Assembly (NCBI RefSeq): GCF_900110855.1
Contig: NZ_FOFA01000010.1
Span: forward strand, 57,727-121,726
Length of the DNA stretch: 64,000 nt
Direction of reading: 5' to 3'
Source: Microlunatus flavus
GTDB lineage: Bacteria; Actinomycetota; Actinomycetes; Propionibacteriales; Propionibacteriaceae
The notes under the pieces were generated by a model. That model ran no database searches. It was not told the DNA's origin and saw only the letters and a program-made list of their open reading frames with translations. Below, piece after piece: positions 1 through 11,115 of this stretch. Numbering within the stretch: the stretch's first letter is position 1; each line of letters starts with the position of its first letter. Position numbers and translations under genes: made by a program.

Positions 1-25
1 TCGCGCGGCGCGTGTCCTCGCGCGC

Positions 26-907
26 TCAGCGACCGCCGCGCAGGTGCTCCTGCATGAGCGCCTCGAGCTCGTCCTCGGTGAGCCCGTCGGCACGGTCCGC
101 GTGGTGGCGGTCGGAGCGCACCCAGCGCACGAACAGGGCCAGCAGGATCGGCAGGTCGGCGACCTCCGCGATCGACCAGAGCAGGTCGCCGGACCAGTGC
201 TGGTCGGTCAGCGGCCCCGGGAACCACGTCGGCAGCGCGCCGGCCACGGCCCCCACCCCGTCGAGCACGTGCCCGGTGAGCCGCAGCACGAGGCCCGGGA
301 TCGAGTCCAGCACGAGCTCCAGGAACGCGAAGAGGAACTCCGCGGCGAGGAAGACCTCGCTGCGCAGCCCCGAGTGGGCCGCGATCGGCAGCACGAACAG
401 CAGGCCGAGGACCGGCAGCACCAGGCTCGTCCCCTCCTCCGCGAGCACGCTGGTGCGCCAGGCGCCGGCCAGCGGGGTGAGGAACACGCAGAACAGCGCG
501 CACCCCGCCACCGGGGCGACGATCGCGTTGCCCAGCAGCCGCACCGGGCGCGAGCCGACCACCCGCCGAACCCCGTCCGCACCCCGGTCGGGCAGGGCCG
601 CGTAGGCGAGGTCGAGCGGGCGCCCGAGCAGGCTCAGCAGGGGCACGACCAGCAGCAGCAGCGCGACCCGCGTGGTGAAGGCCCAGCGCAGCGCCGTGCT
701 CTCGGCCCCGAGGAAGCCGAAGGAGATGGCCGCGTACGAACCGAGGCCGGCCAGCACGAAGCCGAGGGTGCGCCGTACCGGCCACCGGCCGCCCGCCGCG
801 CGGACACGGCGCACGCCGGCGACGTACGCGAGCAGGACGAGCGCCATCGCCACGGCCGCGGCCGGGTCGAGCCGCCAGGTGGAGAGGTAGGTCGCTGCCG
901 GGGGCAC
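26..907 (-). CDS. CtaG-like cytochrome c oxidase assembly protein
   Basis: The 293-residue protein is almost entirely hydrophobic, with about seven to nine predicted membrane segments. The first follows a short N-terminus with an LSTWRLDP motif, and the protein ends in a charged cytoplasmic tail (DELEALMQEHL). Length and layout fit the caa3-type CtaG family (PF09678), membrane proteins needed to assemble the copper-containing oxidase subunit in Gram-positive bacteria. The chosen start is the GTG just after the guaB stop (8-nt gap). The same frame stays open far upstream only because it runs antisense-like through guaB. It is probably cotranscribed with guaB, although no functional link is known. 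I assign the family from topology and general resemblance, not an alignment, so the substrate role is inferred. Confidence 0.72.
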   Translation of the reverse strand: MPPAATYLSTWRLDPAAAVAMALVLLAYVAGVRRVRAAGGRWPVRRTLGFVLAGLGSYAAISFGFLGAESTALRWAFTTRVALLLLVVPLLSLLGRPLDLAYAALPDRGADGVRRVVGSRPVRLLGNAIVAPVAGCALFCVFLTPLAGAWRTSVLAEEGTSLVLPVLGLLFVLPIAAHSGLRSEVFLAAEFLFAFLELVLDSIPGLVLRLTGHVLDGVGAVAGALPTWFPGPLTDQHWSGDLLWSIAEVADLPILLALFVRWVRSDRHHADRADGLTEDELEALMQEHLRGGR

Positions 908-915
908 GCGGGCGC

Positions 916-2592
<1,677 letters not shown>

Positions 2593-2660
2593 TCAGGCTG
2601 GGCGGAACGGCCGAACCAGTCGTGCAGGGAGCGGACGCGAAGCGAGCGTCCGGGCCGCGG

Positions 2661-2728
2661 CGGCGTCTGGACGAGGAGCGAGGGCCGGACACGCTTTTCG
2701 TCCGGCCCTCGCGACGAGGAAGACGCCG
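2661..2728 (-). repeat. Nested inverted repeat (GAARARCGT-loop family, copy 1); probable sigma-factor terminator
   Basis: Read on the minus strand there is an outer 7-bp stem (CGGCGTC/GACGCCG), then TTCCTCGTCGC, a perfect 11-bp inner stem (GAGGGCCGGAC), the 9-nt loop GAAAAGCGT, the returning inner stem, then GCTCCTCGTCCA and the outer stem. It lies 3' of the sigma-factor gene (stop at 2758) and before guaB, so it could end transcription there. The loop and the outer spacers recur at 41136-41199 and 59079-59148 with different stems. Copies found upstream of genes suggest that termination is not the only role. Confidence 0.8.
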
Positions 2729-2757
2729 TCAGGAGCGGCCCAGCGAGCGAGCCAAGG

Positions 2758-3381
2758 TCACGCCGCGACAGGAGCCTTCCACCGGTCGGCGAAGCGCTCG
2801 CGGTGGTCCTCCGACTCCGCGACCAGGCGGCGCAGCCGCGTGAGCGCGCGGTGCTGGGTGACGCGCACGGCGTTGGCGGTGAGGCCGACGATGGCGCCGA
2901 CGTCCTCCGCGCTCATCCCCTCGGCGCGCAGGCGCACGACCTGCGCCATCCGCGGGGGGAGCCGCTCGAGGAGGGCGAGCGCCGCCTCGACGTCGGAGCG
3001 CGCCATCGTCTGCTGCTCGGGGTCGAGCGAGGGCTCGGCCTGCTCCGGCAGCTCCTCGACGACCTGGAACGGCGTACGGGCGTAGCGGCGCTGGGCGTCG
3101 GCGACCTTGTTGGAGGCGATCGCGTAGACGAGGGCCGCGAAGGGCGCGCCCTGGTCCTGGTAGCGCGGCAGGACGTCGACCACGGCGAGGCAGACCTCCT
3201 GGGTCACGTCCTCGGCCACCTCGACGCCACCGCTGTAGGTCGCCAGCCGGGCGCGGCAGTAGCGGTGCACCGCCTTGCGCACGGCGGCGATGAGCTGGTT
3301 GAGCGCATGGGCCTCACCGGCGCGAGCACGCGCCACGAGGTCGTGGTCAGAGAGAGCCTGGCCGAGATCCGTGTTCGTCAC
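2758..3381 (-). CDS. RNA polymerase sigma factor, ShbA/SigD type (sigma-70 family)
   Basis: A 207-residue sigma factor with region 2 at about residues 20-95 (DVTQEVCLAVVDVLPRY) and region 4 at about 130-190, ending in a helix-turn-helix (GMSAEDVGAIVGLTANAVRV). It lacks regions 1 and 3, like group-4 factors. The position between groEL and guaB is that of Streptomyces ShbA and mycobacterial SigD; ShbA drives expression of the principal sigma factor. The GTG start has GGAG 7 nt upstream. There is no anti-sigma gene next to it, and the whiB gene that often lies between sigD and groEL in actinomycetes is missing. The 619-bp upstream region is relatively AT-rich and holds a long inverted repeat, so control may be elaborate. 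Confidence 0.88.
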   Translation of the reverse strand: MTNTDLGQALSDHDLVARARAGEAHALNQLIAAVRKAVHRYCRARLATYSGGVEVAEDVTQEVCLAVVDVLPRYQDQGAPFAALVYAIASNKVADAQRRYARTPFQVVEELPEQAEPSLDPEQQTMARSDVEAALALLERLPPRMAQVVRLRAEGMSAEDVGAIVGLTANAVRVTQHRALTRLRRLVAESEDHRERFADRWKAPVAA

Positions 3382-3546
3382 GAGAGGACTCCATTCACTC
3401 CCCGAGTGGATGGTCAGTGCACGAGCTGCCGCAGGGCTCCGGCGGGGTCCGCCGGGAGTGGTCCACGGGTCTTGCTGGGTGGTTCAGGAGGTTCCCGACC
3501 TCCGAGCCATCGCTGCCCCTTGTGAGCGATCCCCCGAACGCCTCAC

Positions 3547-3575
3547 GGATGATTCTCATGGAACACCGTTGTCAA
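3547..3575 (-). promoter_or_regulatory. Possible promoter of the sigma-factor gene
   Basis: The minus strand carries a perfect TTGACA at 3575-3570. At the expected 16-17 nt spacing the -10 is weak (ATCATC/TCATCC at about 3553-3547). It would give a leader of roughly 160 nt before the GTG at 3381. Only the -35 hexamer is convincing. Confidence 0.35.
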
Positions 3576-3618
3576 TTACCAGTCAGGGGGTCATCGTTAT
3601 CGAATCGTGATCGCTCGA

Positions 3619-3652
3619 CTGTTGCGCTACTTCCCCAAGTAGTTCTCAACAG
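3619..3652. repeat. Long interrupted inverted repeat upstream of the sigma-factor gene
   Basis: CTGTTG/CAACAG outer arms (3619-3624 and 3647-3652) enclose perfect CTACTT/AAGTAG inner arms (3627-3632 and 3637-3642) around CCCC. It lies about 45-80 bp upstream of the TTGACA element, in the AT-richer part of the 3382-4000 gap. It could be an operator or a remnant of a lost neighbour. The rest of that gap shows no supportable gene. Confidence 0.5.
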
Positions 3653-3928
3653 CGCGTACTACACGCTTCAACGATCACTCGAAGATCTGCTGGCCCGAAC
3701 GCCGTACGGTTCCGGCCCGCCGCGCCCGTGAGGTCGCCGCCTGCTGCCGCCAGCACTCCTCGGCCCCGACCGGCCGAGCCCCTCGTCCGTCGAGCGGTGG
3801 TTCCTCCCGGTCGCAGGCTCGCGCGGCCCGGGAACCGCTACCGCTCGCCCAGGAGGGGGTCCTGAGGCTCGCGCGCGACTTCTGGCAGCCCATGGCACGT
3901 CGGGGCCCACGAACAAGCCCCGGAACGG

Positions 3929-3966
3929 CACGAGGCCGCCCCGCCGGGTGGCGGGACGGCCTCGTG
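3929..3966 (-). terminator. groEL terminator hairpin
   Basis: A 16-bp paired stem with one mismatch (CACGAGGCCG-c-CCCGCC) and a 4-nt GGGT loop lies 35 nt past the groEL stop. It has no long U-tract, as is common for actinobacterial terminators. Confidence 0.8.
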
Positions 3967-4000
3967 AGGGTCTTGCTGGTGCTACCGGGCGAGAGGTTCC

Positions 4001-5948
<1,948 letters not shown>

Positions 5949-6061
5949 GTCAGGCCCCTTTCAGGATGTGTGCGGATGTTCTGCGGTCAAGAGCTGTGCT
6001 GCCGGGGTGCGGGGCGCCGTCGCGGGGCCGTCCCGTCCACCCACGCCGACCGAGGCCGGCG

Positions 6062-6088
6062 TTGGCACACTCCTCGTCGGAGTGCTAA
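6062..6088. promoter_or_regulatory. CIRCE element 1 (HrcA operator)
   Basis: TTGGCACAC-N9-GAGTGCTAA matches the consensus TTAGCACTC-N9-GAGTGCTAA at 16 of 18 positions with the exact 9-nt spacer. It lies just downstream of the predicted groES transcription start, a typical roadblock position. Confidence 0.93.
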
Positions 6089-6092
6089 TCCG

Positions 6093-6122
6093 ACATTAGC
6101 ACTCGCCCAACCTGAGTGCCAG
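6093..6122 (-). promoter_or_regulatory. groESL promoter
   Basis: On the minus strand, CTGGCA (6122-6117) and TAATGT (6098-6093) are separated by 18 nt. The -35 and -10 lie inside the two arms of CIRCE element 2, as in Streptomyces groES promoters, so HrcA binding would exclude polymerase. Confidence 0.75.
6096..6122. promoter_or_regulatory. CIRCE element 2 (HrcA operator)
   Basis: TTAGCACTC-N9-GAGTGCCAG matches 16 of 18 consensus positions with the exact spacer. It is 7 nt from element 1, giving a tandem pair. Confidence 0.93.
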
Positions 6123-6131
6123 AACGCCGAA

Positions 6132-6160
6132 CGGCCCCGGGTCGAGGGGAACCGGGGCCG
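6132..6160 (-). terminator. Hairpin 3' of the methyltransferase gene
   Basis: CGGCCCCGG / CCGGGGCCG, a perfect 9-bp stem with an 11-nt loop. It sits between the methyltransferase stop and the groES promoter, so it could insulate the two units. Confidence 0.6.
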
Positions 6161-6290
6161 CACGCCGGCGCGGCCCCCGGGGGGTGGGAGGACGGCTCGG
6201 CCGGCGCGGGCGTTCGCGGGTGCACTCCGCGGACCACGCGCCGAGGACAATTATTCGCGATCTGGCCGAATACACAAGCGCTTGCAGCAA

Positions 6291-7478
6291 CTAGGTCCCT
6301 TGACGCTCCGCACGCCGGACCACGAGGGCGACGGTTCCGGCCGTGGAACGCGTCAGGAGCAGCGTCGCGGACGTCCGCCCGCGCGGGCGCAGGTCCTGCC
6401 GCAGCCGCGCCGGGTCGAGGTCCAGCCCGCGGCGCTTGACCTCCAGCGTGCCCACGTCCGCCTCGCGCACCCAGCGCCGCAGCACCTTGAGGTCGTACGG
6501 CAGCACACGCTCGACGACGAACGTCGTCGCGAACTCGCTCGTCGCGTCGGCGTCGCCGGTCAGGTAGGCGACCTTGTCGGCCAGGAGCCCGGCGCCGAGC
6601 CGCACCCCGAGGACCTCCACCGCACCGGCACGGATGACGGCCCCGTCGGGCTCGTGCACGTAAGCACCCGGCTCCCGGACGGCGAGCGGCTCCCCCGCTC
6701 CGCCGACGAGGCGCCGGTCGGGCCACAGCAGCGCGCTGCGCCGTCCGGGCACGCTGCCCGGCCCGCTCCACACGCCGACCTCCACCACGTCGCCGTGGTG
6801 GCTCACCCACTCCGCCTCGGCCTCGGCCGGGACGAGCGCGTGCGGGAGCGCGGGCCCGAGCTTGACCCCGAGCAGCCGGCCCGGCACGGCCAGGGCGAGC
6901 AGCGACGACAGGTCCGGGCTGAAGTCCTGCGGGCGCCACACCCGCCCCCGCGCGTCACGGCGCGCGGGGTCGGCGAAGACGCCGTCGGCCGGGTCGATCC
7001 CGGCGGCCAGGACGTCCGCGACGTCGGCCACGACGACCTCCGCACGCACCTCGTGCTCCGACGCCTCGACCGCGGCGGCGAGGTTCGCGCGGGCGACGTC
7101 GGCCGTGGCGGGGTCGCGCTCGACGGCCAGCACGTCCAGGCCGGCGTGCACGAAGGCGACCGCGTCCGAGCCGATGCCGCAGCCGAGGTCCACCACGCGC
7201 CGTACGTCGGCGGCCGCGAAGCGCTGCGCGTGCAGCGCCGCCACCTCGGGCCGGGTGGCCTGCTCGAGGCCGTCGCGGGTGAACCACAGCCGCGCCGCCG
7301 CCTCGCCGAACTTGGCCCGGGCGCGTCGCCGCAGCGCCACCTGGGTGAGCGCGGCCGCCGCGAGGTCGGGCCCGAGGCGCGTGCGCAGGCGCGTGCCCGC
7401 GGCGAGCGAGCCGGGGTCCGGCTCCGCCTCGGCCGCCGCCACGGCCTCCTCGGTGAGACCGAGCGGCAGGTCGGTCAC
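6291..7478 (-). CDS. Class I SAM-dependent methyltransferase with THUMP-like C-terminal domain
   Basis: In this 395-residue protein the SAM-binding motif DLGCGIGSDA lies at residues 97-106, followed by the acidic strand VLAVERD and a FADPARRDARGR motif at about 180. The C-terminal part (about 290-395: YLTGDADATSEFATTFVVER, LEVKRRGLDLDP) resembles the THUMP-like domain found with this methyltransferase in actinobacteria. That domain suggests an RNA substrate, but none is known. The start has a strong GGGGAGGGGAG ribosome site. Gene order groES-methyltransferase-tsaD is frequent in actinomycetes and tempts one to link it with tRNA modification, but this is inference. Family call good, substrate unknown. 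Confidence 0.8.
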   Translation of the reverse strand: MTDLPLGLTEEAVAAAEAEPDPGSLAAGTRLRTRLGPDLAAAALTQVALRRRARAKFGEAAARLWFTRDGLEQATRPEVAALHAQRFAAADVRRVVDLGCGIGSDAVAFVHAGLDVLAVERDPATADVARANLAAAVEASEHEVRAEVVVADVADVLAAGIDPADGVFADPARRDARGRVWRPQDFSPDLSSLLALAVPGRLLGVKLGPALPHALVPAEAEAEWVSHHGDVVEVGVWSGPGSVPGRRSALLWPDRRLVGGAGEPLAVREPGAYVHEPDGAVIRAGAVEVLGVRLGAGLLADKVAYLTGDADATSEFATTFVVERVLPYDLKVLRRWVREADVGTLEVKRRGLDLDPARLRQDLRPRGRTSATLLLTRSTAGTVALVVRRAERQGT

Positions 7479-7555
7479 GCTCCCCTCCCCCGCCGCGGGG
7501 GCCCGGCTCCCACGCTCCGCCGGCCGGCCCGTACGACGCCGGTCCGGTCACGTTC

Positions 7556-7613
7556 GCTCGATCTTCCGGAGTCTGCGCGCTTTGCTGCGCGAGCAGGCTT
7601 CAGAAGACCGAGC
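7556..7613. repeat. Nested inverted repeat between tsaD and the methyltransferase gene
   Basis: The outer arms GCTCGATCTTC / GAAGACCGAGC pair at 10 of 11 positions (7556-7566 with 7603-7613). They enclose an inner CGCGC / GCGCG hairpin with loop TTTGCT. The architecture resembles the GAARARCGT-loop family, but the loop and flanks differ. It lies 3' of tsaD and could act as a terminator. Confidence 0.55.
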
Positions 7614-7671
7614 AGACGCGGGCGGAGGGAGGCCGGGGTCAGGGCGGTGGTGCCGGGGGCCGGGGGCACCG

Positions 7672-8724
7672 TCAGACCAGGACGCGGCTGACGGGCAGGC
7701 CGGAGTCCGCACCGAGGTCGGGCGCGGAGGGCCGGCCGCCGGCGTCGATCACCTCGGCACCCAGCACCGCGATCATGGCGCCGTTGTCGGTGCACAGCCC
7801 GGGTCGCGGGGTGCGCAGGGTGACGCCGGCCGCGTCGGCCCGCTCGGCGAGCAGCGCGCGCAGGCGTCCGTTGGCGGCCACGCCGCCGCCGATGAGGAGG
7901 TTCGTGGCGCCGGTCGCGGCGCACGCGGCGAGCGCCTTGGCGCTGAGGACGTCGCACACGGCCTCCTGGAAGCTCGCAGCCACGTCGGCCAGCGGAACGT
8001 CCAGCCCGTCACGCTCGCGGGTCTCCACCCACCGGGCCACGGCGGTCTTGAGGCCGGAGAACGAGAAGTCGAAGCGGTGCTTCTCGAGGTCGCGGCGCGT
8101 CGTCAGCCCCCGCGGGAAGGCGATCGCCCTCGGGTCGCCGGTCGCCGCCCGGTCGATCACCGGTCCGCCCGGGTAGGGCAGGCCGAGCAGGCGGGCGACC
8201 TTGTCGTACGCCTCCCCCGCGGCGTCGTCGATGGTTGCGCCGAGCTCGACGATGCCTCGGCCGCGCACCCCGGCGATGTCGTCCACCAGCAGCAGGGAGG
8301 TGTGCCCGCCGGAGACGAGCAGCGCGACGCAGGGCGTGGGCAGCGGGCCGTGCTCGAGCAGGTCGACGGCGACGTGGCCGGCGAGGTGGTTGACGCCGTA
8401 CAGGGGCTTGCCGAGCGCGAACGCGAGTGCCTTGGCCGCCGCGACCCCGACGACGAGCGCGCCCATGAGCCCGGGCCCGGCGGTCACCGCGACGGCGTCG
8501 ATCTCGGTCAGGTCGACGTCGGCCTTGGCGCACGCGCGCTCCAGGGTCGGCAGCATCGCCTCGAGGTGCGCCCGGCTGGCGATCTCGGGAACCACGCCCC
8601 CGAACCGTGCGTGCAGGTCGACGCTCGAGGCGACCTCGTTGGCGAGCAGCTCGTGGCCGCGGACGATGCCGACGCCGGTCTCGTCGCAGGAGCTCTCGAT
8701 GCCCAGGACGAGCGGGCCGCTCAC
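7672..8724 (-). CDS. tsaD: tRNA N6-adenosine threonylcarbamoyltransferase
   Basis: TsaD (Kae1/Gcp family, 350 residues) transfers threonylcarbamoyl from its adenylate to A37 of ANN-decoding tRNAs, acting with TsaB and TsaE. The metal-binding HLAGH motif is at His113 and His117. Other family signatures are [11 protein letters not shown] at residues 9-19, VSGGHTSL, and the C-terminal [11 protein letters not shown]. The GTG start overlaps the rimI stop by four bases (GTGA), which indicates translational coupling and rules out the longer open frame upstream. It is the last gene of the tsaE-tsaB-rimI-tsaD operon, and a nested hairpin follows the stop. Confidence 0.97.
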   Translation of the reverse strand: MSGPLVLGIESSCDETGVGIVRGHELLANEVASSVDLHARFGGVVPEIASRAHLEAMLPTLERACAKADVDLTEIDAVAVTAGPGLMGALVVGVAAAKALAFALGKPLYGVNHLAGHVAVDLLEHGPLPTPCVALLVSGGHTSLLLVDDIAGVRGRGIVELGATIDDAAGEAYDKVARLLGLPYPGGPVIDRAATGDPRAIAFPRGLTTRRDLEKHRFDFSFSGLKTAVARWVETRERDGLDVPLADVAASFQEAVCDVLSAKALAACAATGATNLLIGGGVAANGRLRALLAERADAAGVTLRTPRPGLCTDNGAMIAVLGAEVIDAGGRPSAPDLGADSGLPVSRVLV

Positions 8725-9320
8725 GGTGCCTCCTCCGTCGTCAGGTCCGCGATGCTCAGGTCGTCCGCGTGCTCCGCGGCGAAGTCCGACGCCGTCTCCG
8801 AGACCGCCCGGGCGAAGCGGCCGGGCCAGTCCTCGAGGTCGTACAGCTTCATGATCAGCGCGTGCCGGCCCGGACCGTAGTAGTCGCGGCGCACGTGCAG
8901 CTGCTCGAAGCCGAGGCGGCCGTAGAGGGCGATGGCGGCCTCGTTGGTCCACTCGACCTCGAGCATCACCGCCCGGGCGCCCGCGTGGCGCACGGCGAGC
9001 AGGCCTGCGCGGACGAGGCGCAGGCCGAGGCCCTGGCGCCGGTACGCGGGGGCGACGACGACGCGGTGCAGGTCGGCCAGCTCGCCGACAGTCGACAGGG
9101 CGACCACCCCGGCCGGGTGCGCCTCGCGCGCGAGGAGGACGGTGCGCCCCTCGCCGAGCAGCTCGCCGGCCCAGCTGCGCTCGCTCCAGCGCTCGTCGGG
9201 GCCGAAGCCCTGCTCCTCGAGCCGCAGGATCGCCGGCAGGTCGTCGCGTCGTGCGGCGAGCAGGCTGAAGCGCAGCGAGGCGGCCGACGGTTCCAGGTCG
9301 CCCGTCGCGGCGGCGCTCAC
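8721..9320 (-). CDS. rimI: Ribosomal-protein-alanine N-acetyltransferase RimI-like
   Basis: This GNAT acetyltransferase is expected to acetylate a protein N-terminal alanine (ribosomal protein S18 in Escherichia coli). The acetyl-CoA loop [11 protein letters not shown] and the YGRLGF segment followed by [14 protein letters not shown] are visible. At 199 residues it is about 50 longer than E. coli RimI, because of a 12-15-residue N-terminal and a ~30-residue acidic C-terminal extension. The GTG start overlaps the tsaB stop (GTGA), and its own stop overlaps the tsaD start. Being embedded in the t6A operon is standard in actinobacteria, where it may serve other targets. Confidence 0.88.
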   Translation of the reverse strand: MSAAATGDLEPSAASLRFSLLAARRDDLPAILRLEEQGFGPDERWSERSWAGELLGEGRTVLLAREAHPAGVVALSTVGELADLHRVVVAPAYRRQGLGLRLVRAGLLAVRHAGARAVMLEVEWTNEAAIALYGRLGFEQLHVRRDYYGPGRHALIMKLYDLEDWPGRFARAVSETASDFAAEHADDLSIADLTTEEAP

Positions 9321-10054
9321 CGCCGCACCGCCTGGCCCGGCGGCAGGTGCAGCACCGACTTGCGGCGGGCGGGCTCGGCGGCGTCGGGCCGGCGCAGGTA
9401 CAGCGGTTCGGTGCCGGCGTCCGGCAGGTCGGCGCCGCGCGCGGCCAGCAGGCCGGGGTCGAGCACCCGGGGACCGTCGACGACCTCGAGCCGGTCGGCG
9501 TACAGGTCGGCGCCCGGCCCGACCGTCGGCAGCCGCGCGACGTCGTCGGGGCTGCTCACCTCGGGACCCTGCAGCCGCGTGCCGTCCGCGGCGTAGCGGG
9601 CCCAGTAGACCTCGCGGCGCCGCGCGTCGGTCGCGACGACGAAGTCGCCCTGTCCTGAGGGGGGACGACCCCCCACACCCCCCGCTGAGTTCCACTCGCT
9701 AGCGCTCGCGGAACTCATGGCCGTTGCGTGAGCGAGGGCGATCGGGTCGAGGCTGCACACGCCGTGCAGCGCCACCCCCCGCACGTGGGCGAGGACCTGG
9801 GCGCTCACGATGCCGACGCGCAGCCCGGTGAACGGTCCCGGCCCGAGCCCGACGACCACGTGGTCGACGTCGGCGAGCGTGGCGCCGGCGGAGGCCAGCG
9901 CCCGGTGCACGAGGGGGACGAGCTGCTCGACGTGCGCGACGCGGTCGGTGACGCGCTCGGCGGCGAGGACCTCTGTGCCGCGGGCCAGGCCGACGGTGAC
10001 GTCGGTCGAGGTGTCCAGCGCAAGGGTCAGCCCGCCAGGACGCGGGTCAGGCAC
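9317..10054 (-). CDS. tsaB: t6A threonylcarbamoyl complex dimerization subunit
   Basis: TsaB (245 residues) is the ASKHA-fold partner of TsaD in tRNA t6A37 synthesis. Family motifs are [29 protein letters not shown] at about 67-83 and [16 protein letters not shown] at about 139-154. Between ALAH and GDFVV (residues about 110-136) there is a 25-residue Ser/Gly-rich stretch that the family normally lacks. It is encoded by a palindromic DNA element in frame (9652-9720). The insert lies at a surface loop before a conserved strand, so function is probably retained. The gene overlaps tsaE upstream by 8 bp and rimI downstream by 4 bp. Confidence 0.94.
   Translation of the reverse strand: MPDPRPGGLTLALDTSTDVTVGLARGTEVLAAERVTDRVAHVEQLVPLVHRALASAGATLADVDHVVVGLGPGPFTGLRVGIVSAQVLAHVRGVALHGVCSLDPIALAHATAMSSASASEWNSAGGVGGRPPSGQGDFVVATDARRREVYWARYAADGTRLQGPEVSSPDDVARLPTVGPGADLYADRLEVVDGPRVLDPGLLAARGADLPDAGTEPLYLRRPDAAEPARRKSVLHLPPGQAVRR
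9652..9720. repeat. Palindromic element inserted in frame within tsaB
   Basis: Two palindromes lie side by side: GGGGGG-ACGA-CCCCCC (9659-9674) and TGAGTTCC-N16-GGAACTCA (9686-9717), whose centre includes CGCTAGCG. The region codes for the extra Ser/Gly-rich loop of TsaB without breaking the frame, and its composition is unlike the rest of the gene. No second copy is present in this window. Confidence 0.7.
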
Positions 10055-11003
10055 CGGACGCCTCCGCGTACGCCGGCGTCTGCGGATCGAGCGACGCGAG
10101 GTCGACGTCGGCCCAGCGCGGGCCGACGGGTCGGAGCAGGGCGAGGCGCCCGCCCTCCGGGTCGTGCACGAGGTCGACCTCGAGCCGGTCGTCCCAGCTC
10201 TGCTCGACGAGCCCGCGCCCCCACTCGACGACCGTGACGCTGGTCGGGGCGCTCGCGTCGAGGTCGAGGTCGTCGAGCTCGACGGCGCTGCCCAGCCGGT
10301 AGGCGTCGACGTGCACCAGGGTCGGGCGTCCGGTCGGCGTCGCGTGGACCCGGGACAGCACGAAGGTCGGCGAGATGACCGGACCGGTGACCCCGAGCCC
10401 GTGGCCGAGCCCCTGGGTGAGCGTGGTCTTGCCGGCGCCGAGCTCGCCGGACAGGACCAGCAGGTCCCCGGGGCGCACGACGTCGGCGAGCCGGCGGCCG
10501 AGCTCGGTGGTCGCGGCAGCGTCCACGAGCCGAAGCGCCGTCGGCAGCGGCTTGGACAGCACCACGCCGTGGGGCGCGAGCCGGGCGACGGCGTAGCCGC
10601 GGTGGCCCCAGTAGGCGATCAGCTCGGCGAACTCCTCGCGGGCGAAGAGGTCGACCCGCGTGTGCCCCTGCAGGGCGGCGAGGTCCTCGGCGGCGGCGAT
10701 CATCGCGCTGGCGATGCCGTGGCGCTGGAAGTCCGGGTGCACCGAGACGCGGGCGAAGGTCGCCACGTCCTCGCTGGTGCTGCCGACGAGGATCGCGCCC
10801 GCCGGGCGGTCGCCGACGGTGGCGACGATGCCGCCGCCGCGACGCAGGGCCGCGGCGATCGTCTCGGCCGTCTCCTGGTCCGCGGTGGACGGCGGGTCGA
10901 TGGGCGGGCGGGCGCCGAAGGCGGCGTGCACGACCTCGACCATGGCCGCGGCGTCCGACTCCGTCGCCACGACCACGACGGGTTCGGGCAGCGGCGGATT
11001 CAC
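10047..11003 (-). CDS. tsaE: Fused GNAT acetyltransferase and t6A ATPase TsaE
   Basis: A two-domain protein of 318 residues. Residues about 9-150 form a GNAT acetyltransferase domain with the acetyl-CoA loop HPDFQRHGIASAMI. Residues about 160-318 are TsaE, the ATPase that drives turnover of the TsaBD complex, with Walker A GELGAGKT at 186-193 and the strand SPTFVLSRVH. A stand-alone TsaE has about 150-160 residues, so the N-terminal half is a true extra domain. The GTG start at 11003 is supported by TAATCT 7 nt upstream, a leaderless arrangement that excludes the longer open frame. The stop overlaps tsaB by 8 bp. The acetylated substrate is unknown. Confidence 0.9.
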   Translation of the reverse strand: MNPPLPEPVVVVATESDAAAMVEVVHAAFGARPPIDPPSTADQETAETIAAALRRGGGIVATVGDRPAGAILVGSTSEDVATFARVSVHPDFQRHGIASAMIAAAEDLAALQGHTRVDLFAREEFAELIAYWGHRGYAVARLAPHGVVLSKPLPTALRLVDAAATTELGRRLADVVRPGDLLVLSGELGAGKTTLTQGLGHGLGVTGPVISPTFVLSRVHATPTGRPTLVHVDAYRLGSAVELDDLDLDASAPTSVTVVEWGRGLVEQSWDDRLEVDLVHDPEGGRLALLRPVGPRWADVDLASLDPQTPAYAEASGA

Positions 11004-11010
11004 GGCAGCG

Positions 11011-11016
11011 AGATTA
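11011..11016 (-). promoter_or_regulatory. Leaderless -10 of tsaE operon
   Basis: TAATCT ends 7 nt before the GTG start of the GNAT-TsaE gene, so the tsaE-tsaB-rimI-tsaD mRNA probably starts at the initiation codon. Confidence 0.6.
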
Positions 11017-11115
11017 CTGGCACGGTTCGAGGGCTCCGTACGACGAGCGGTGGCTGAACCTCTCGCCCACCGTGCACCACCACGGCGCACGGCGGGCGAG
11101 AAGCTCGAGCACGCG

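Noticed and set aside
3668..3931. Possible whiB remnant (a stretch reading PEPYGVRA on the minus strand)
   Set aside because: Only a five-residue match to the WhiB motif EPYGV. The four cysteines and the GGLSE sequence are absent in all frames of the gap.
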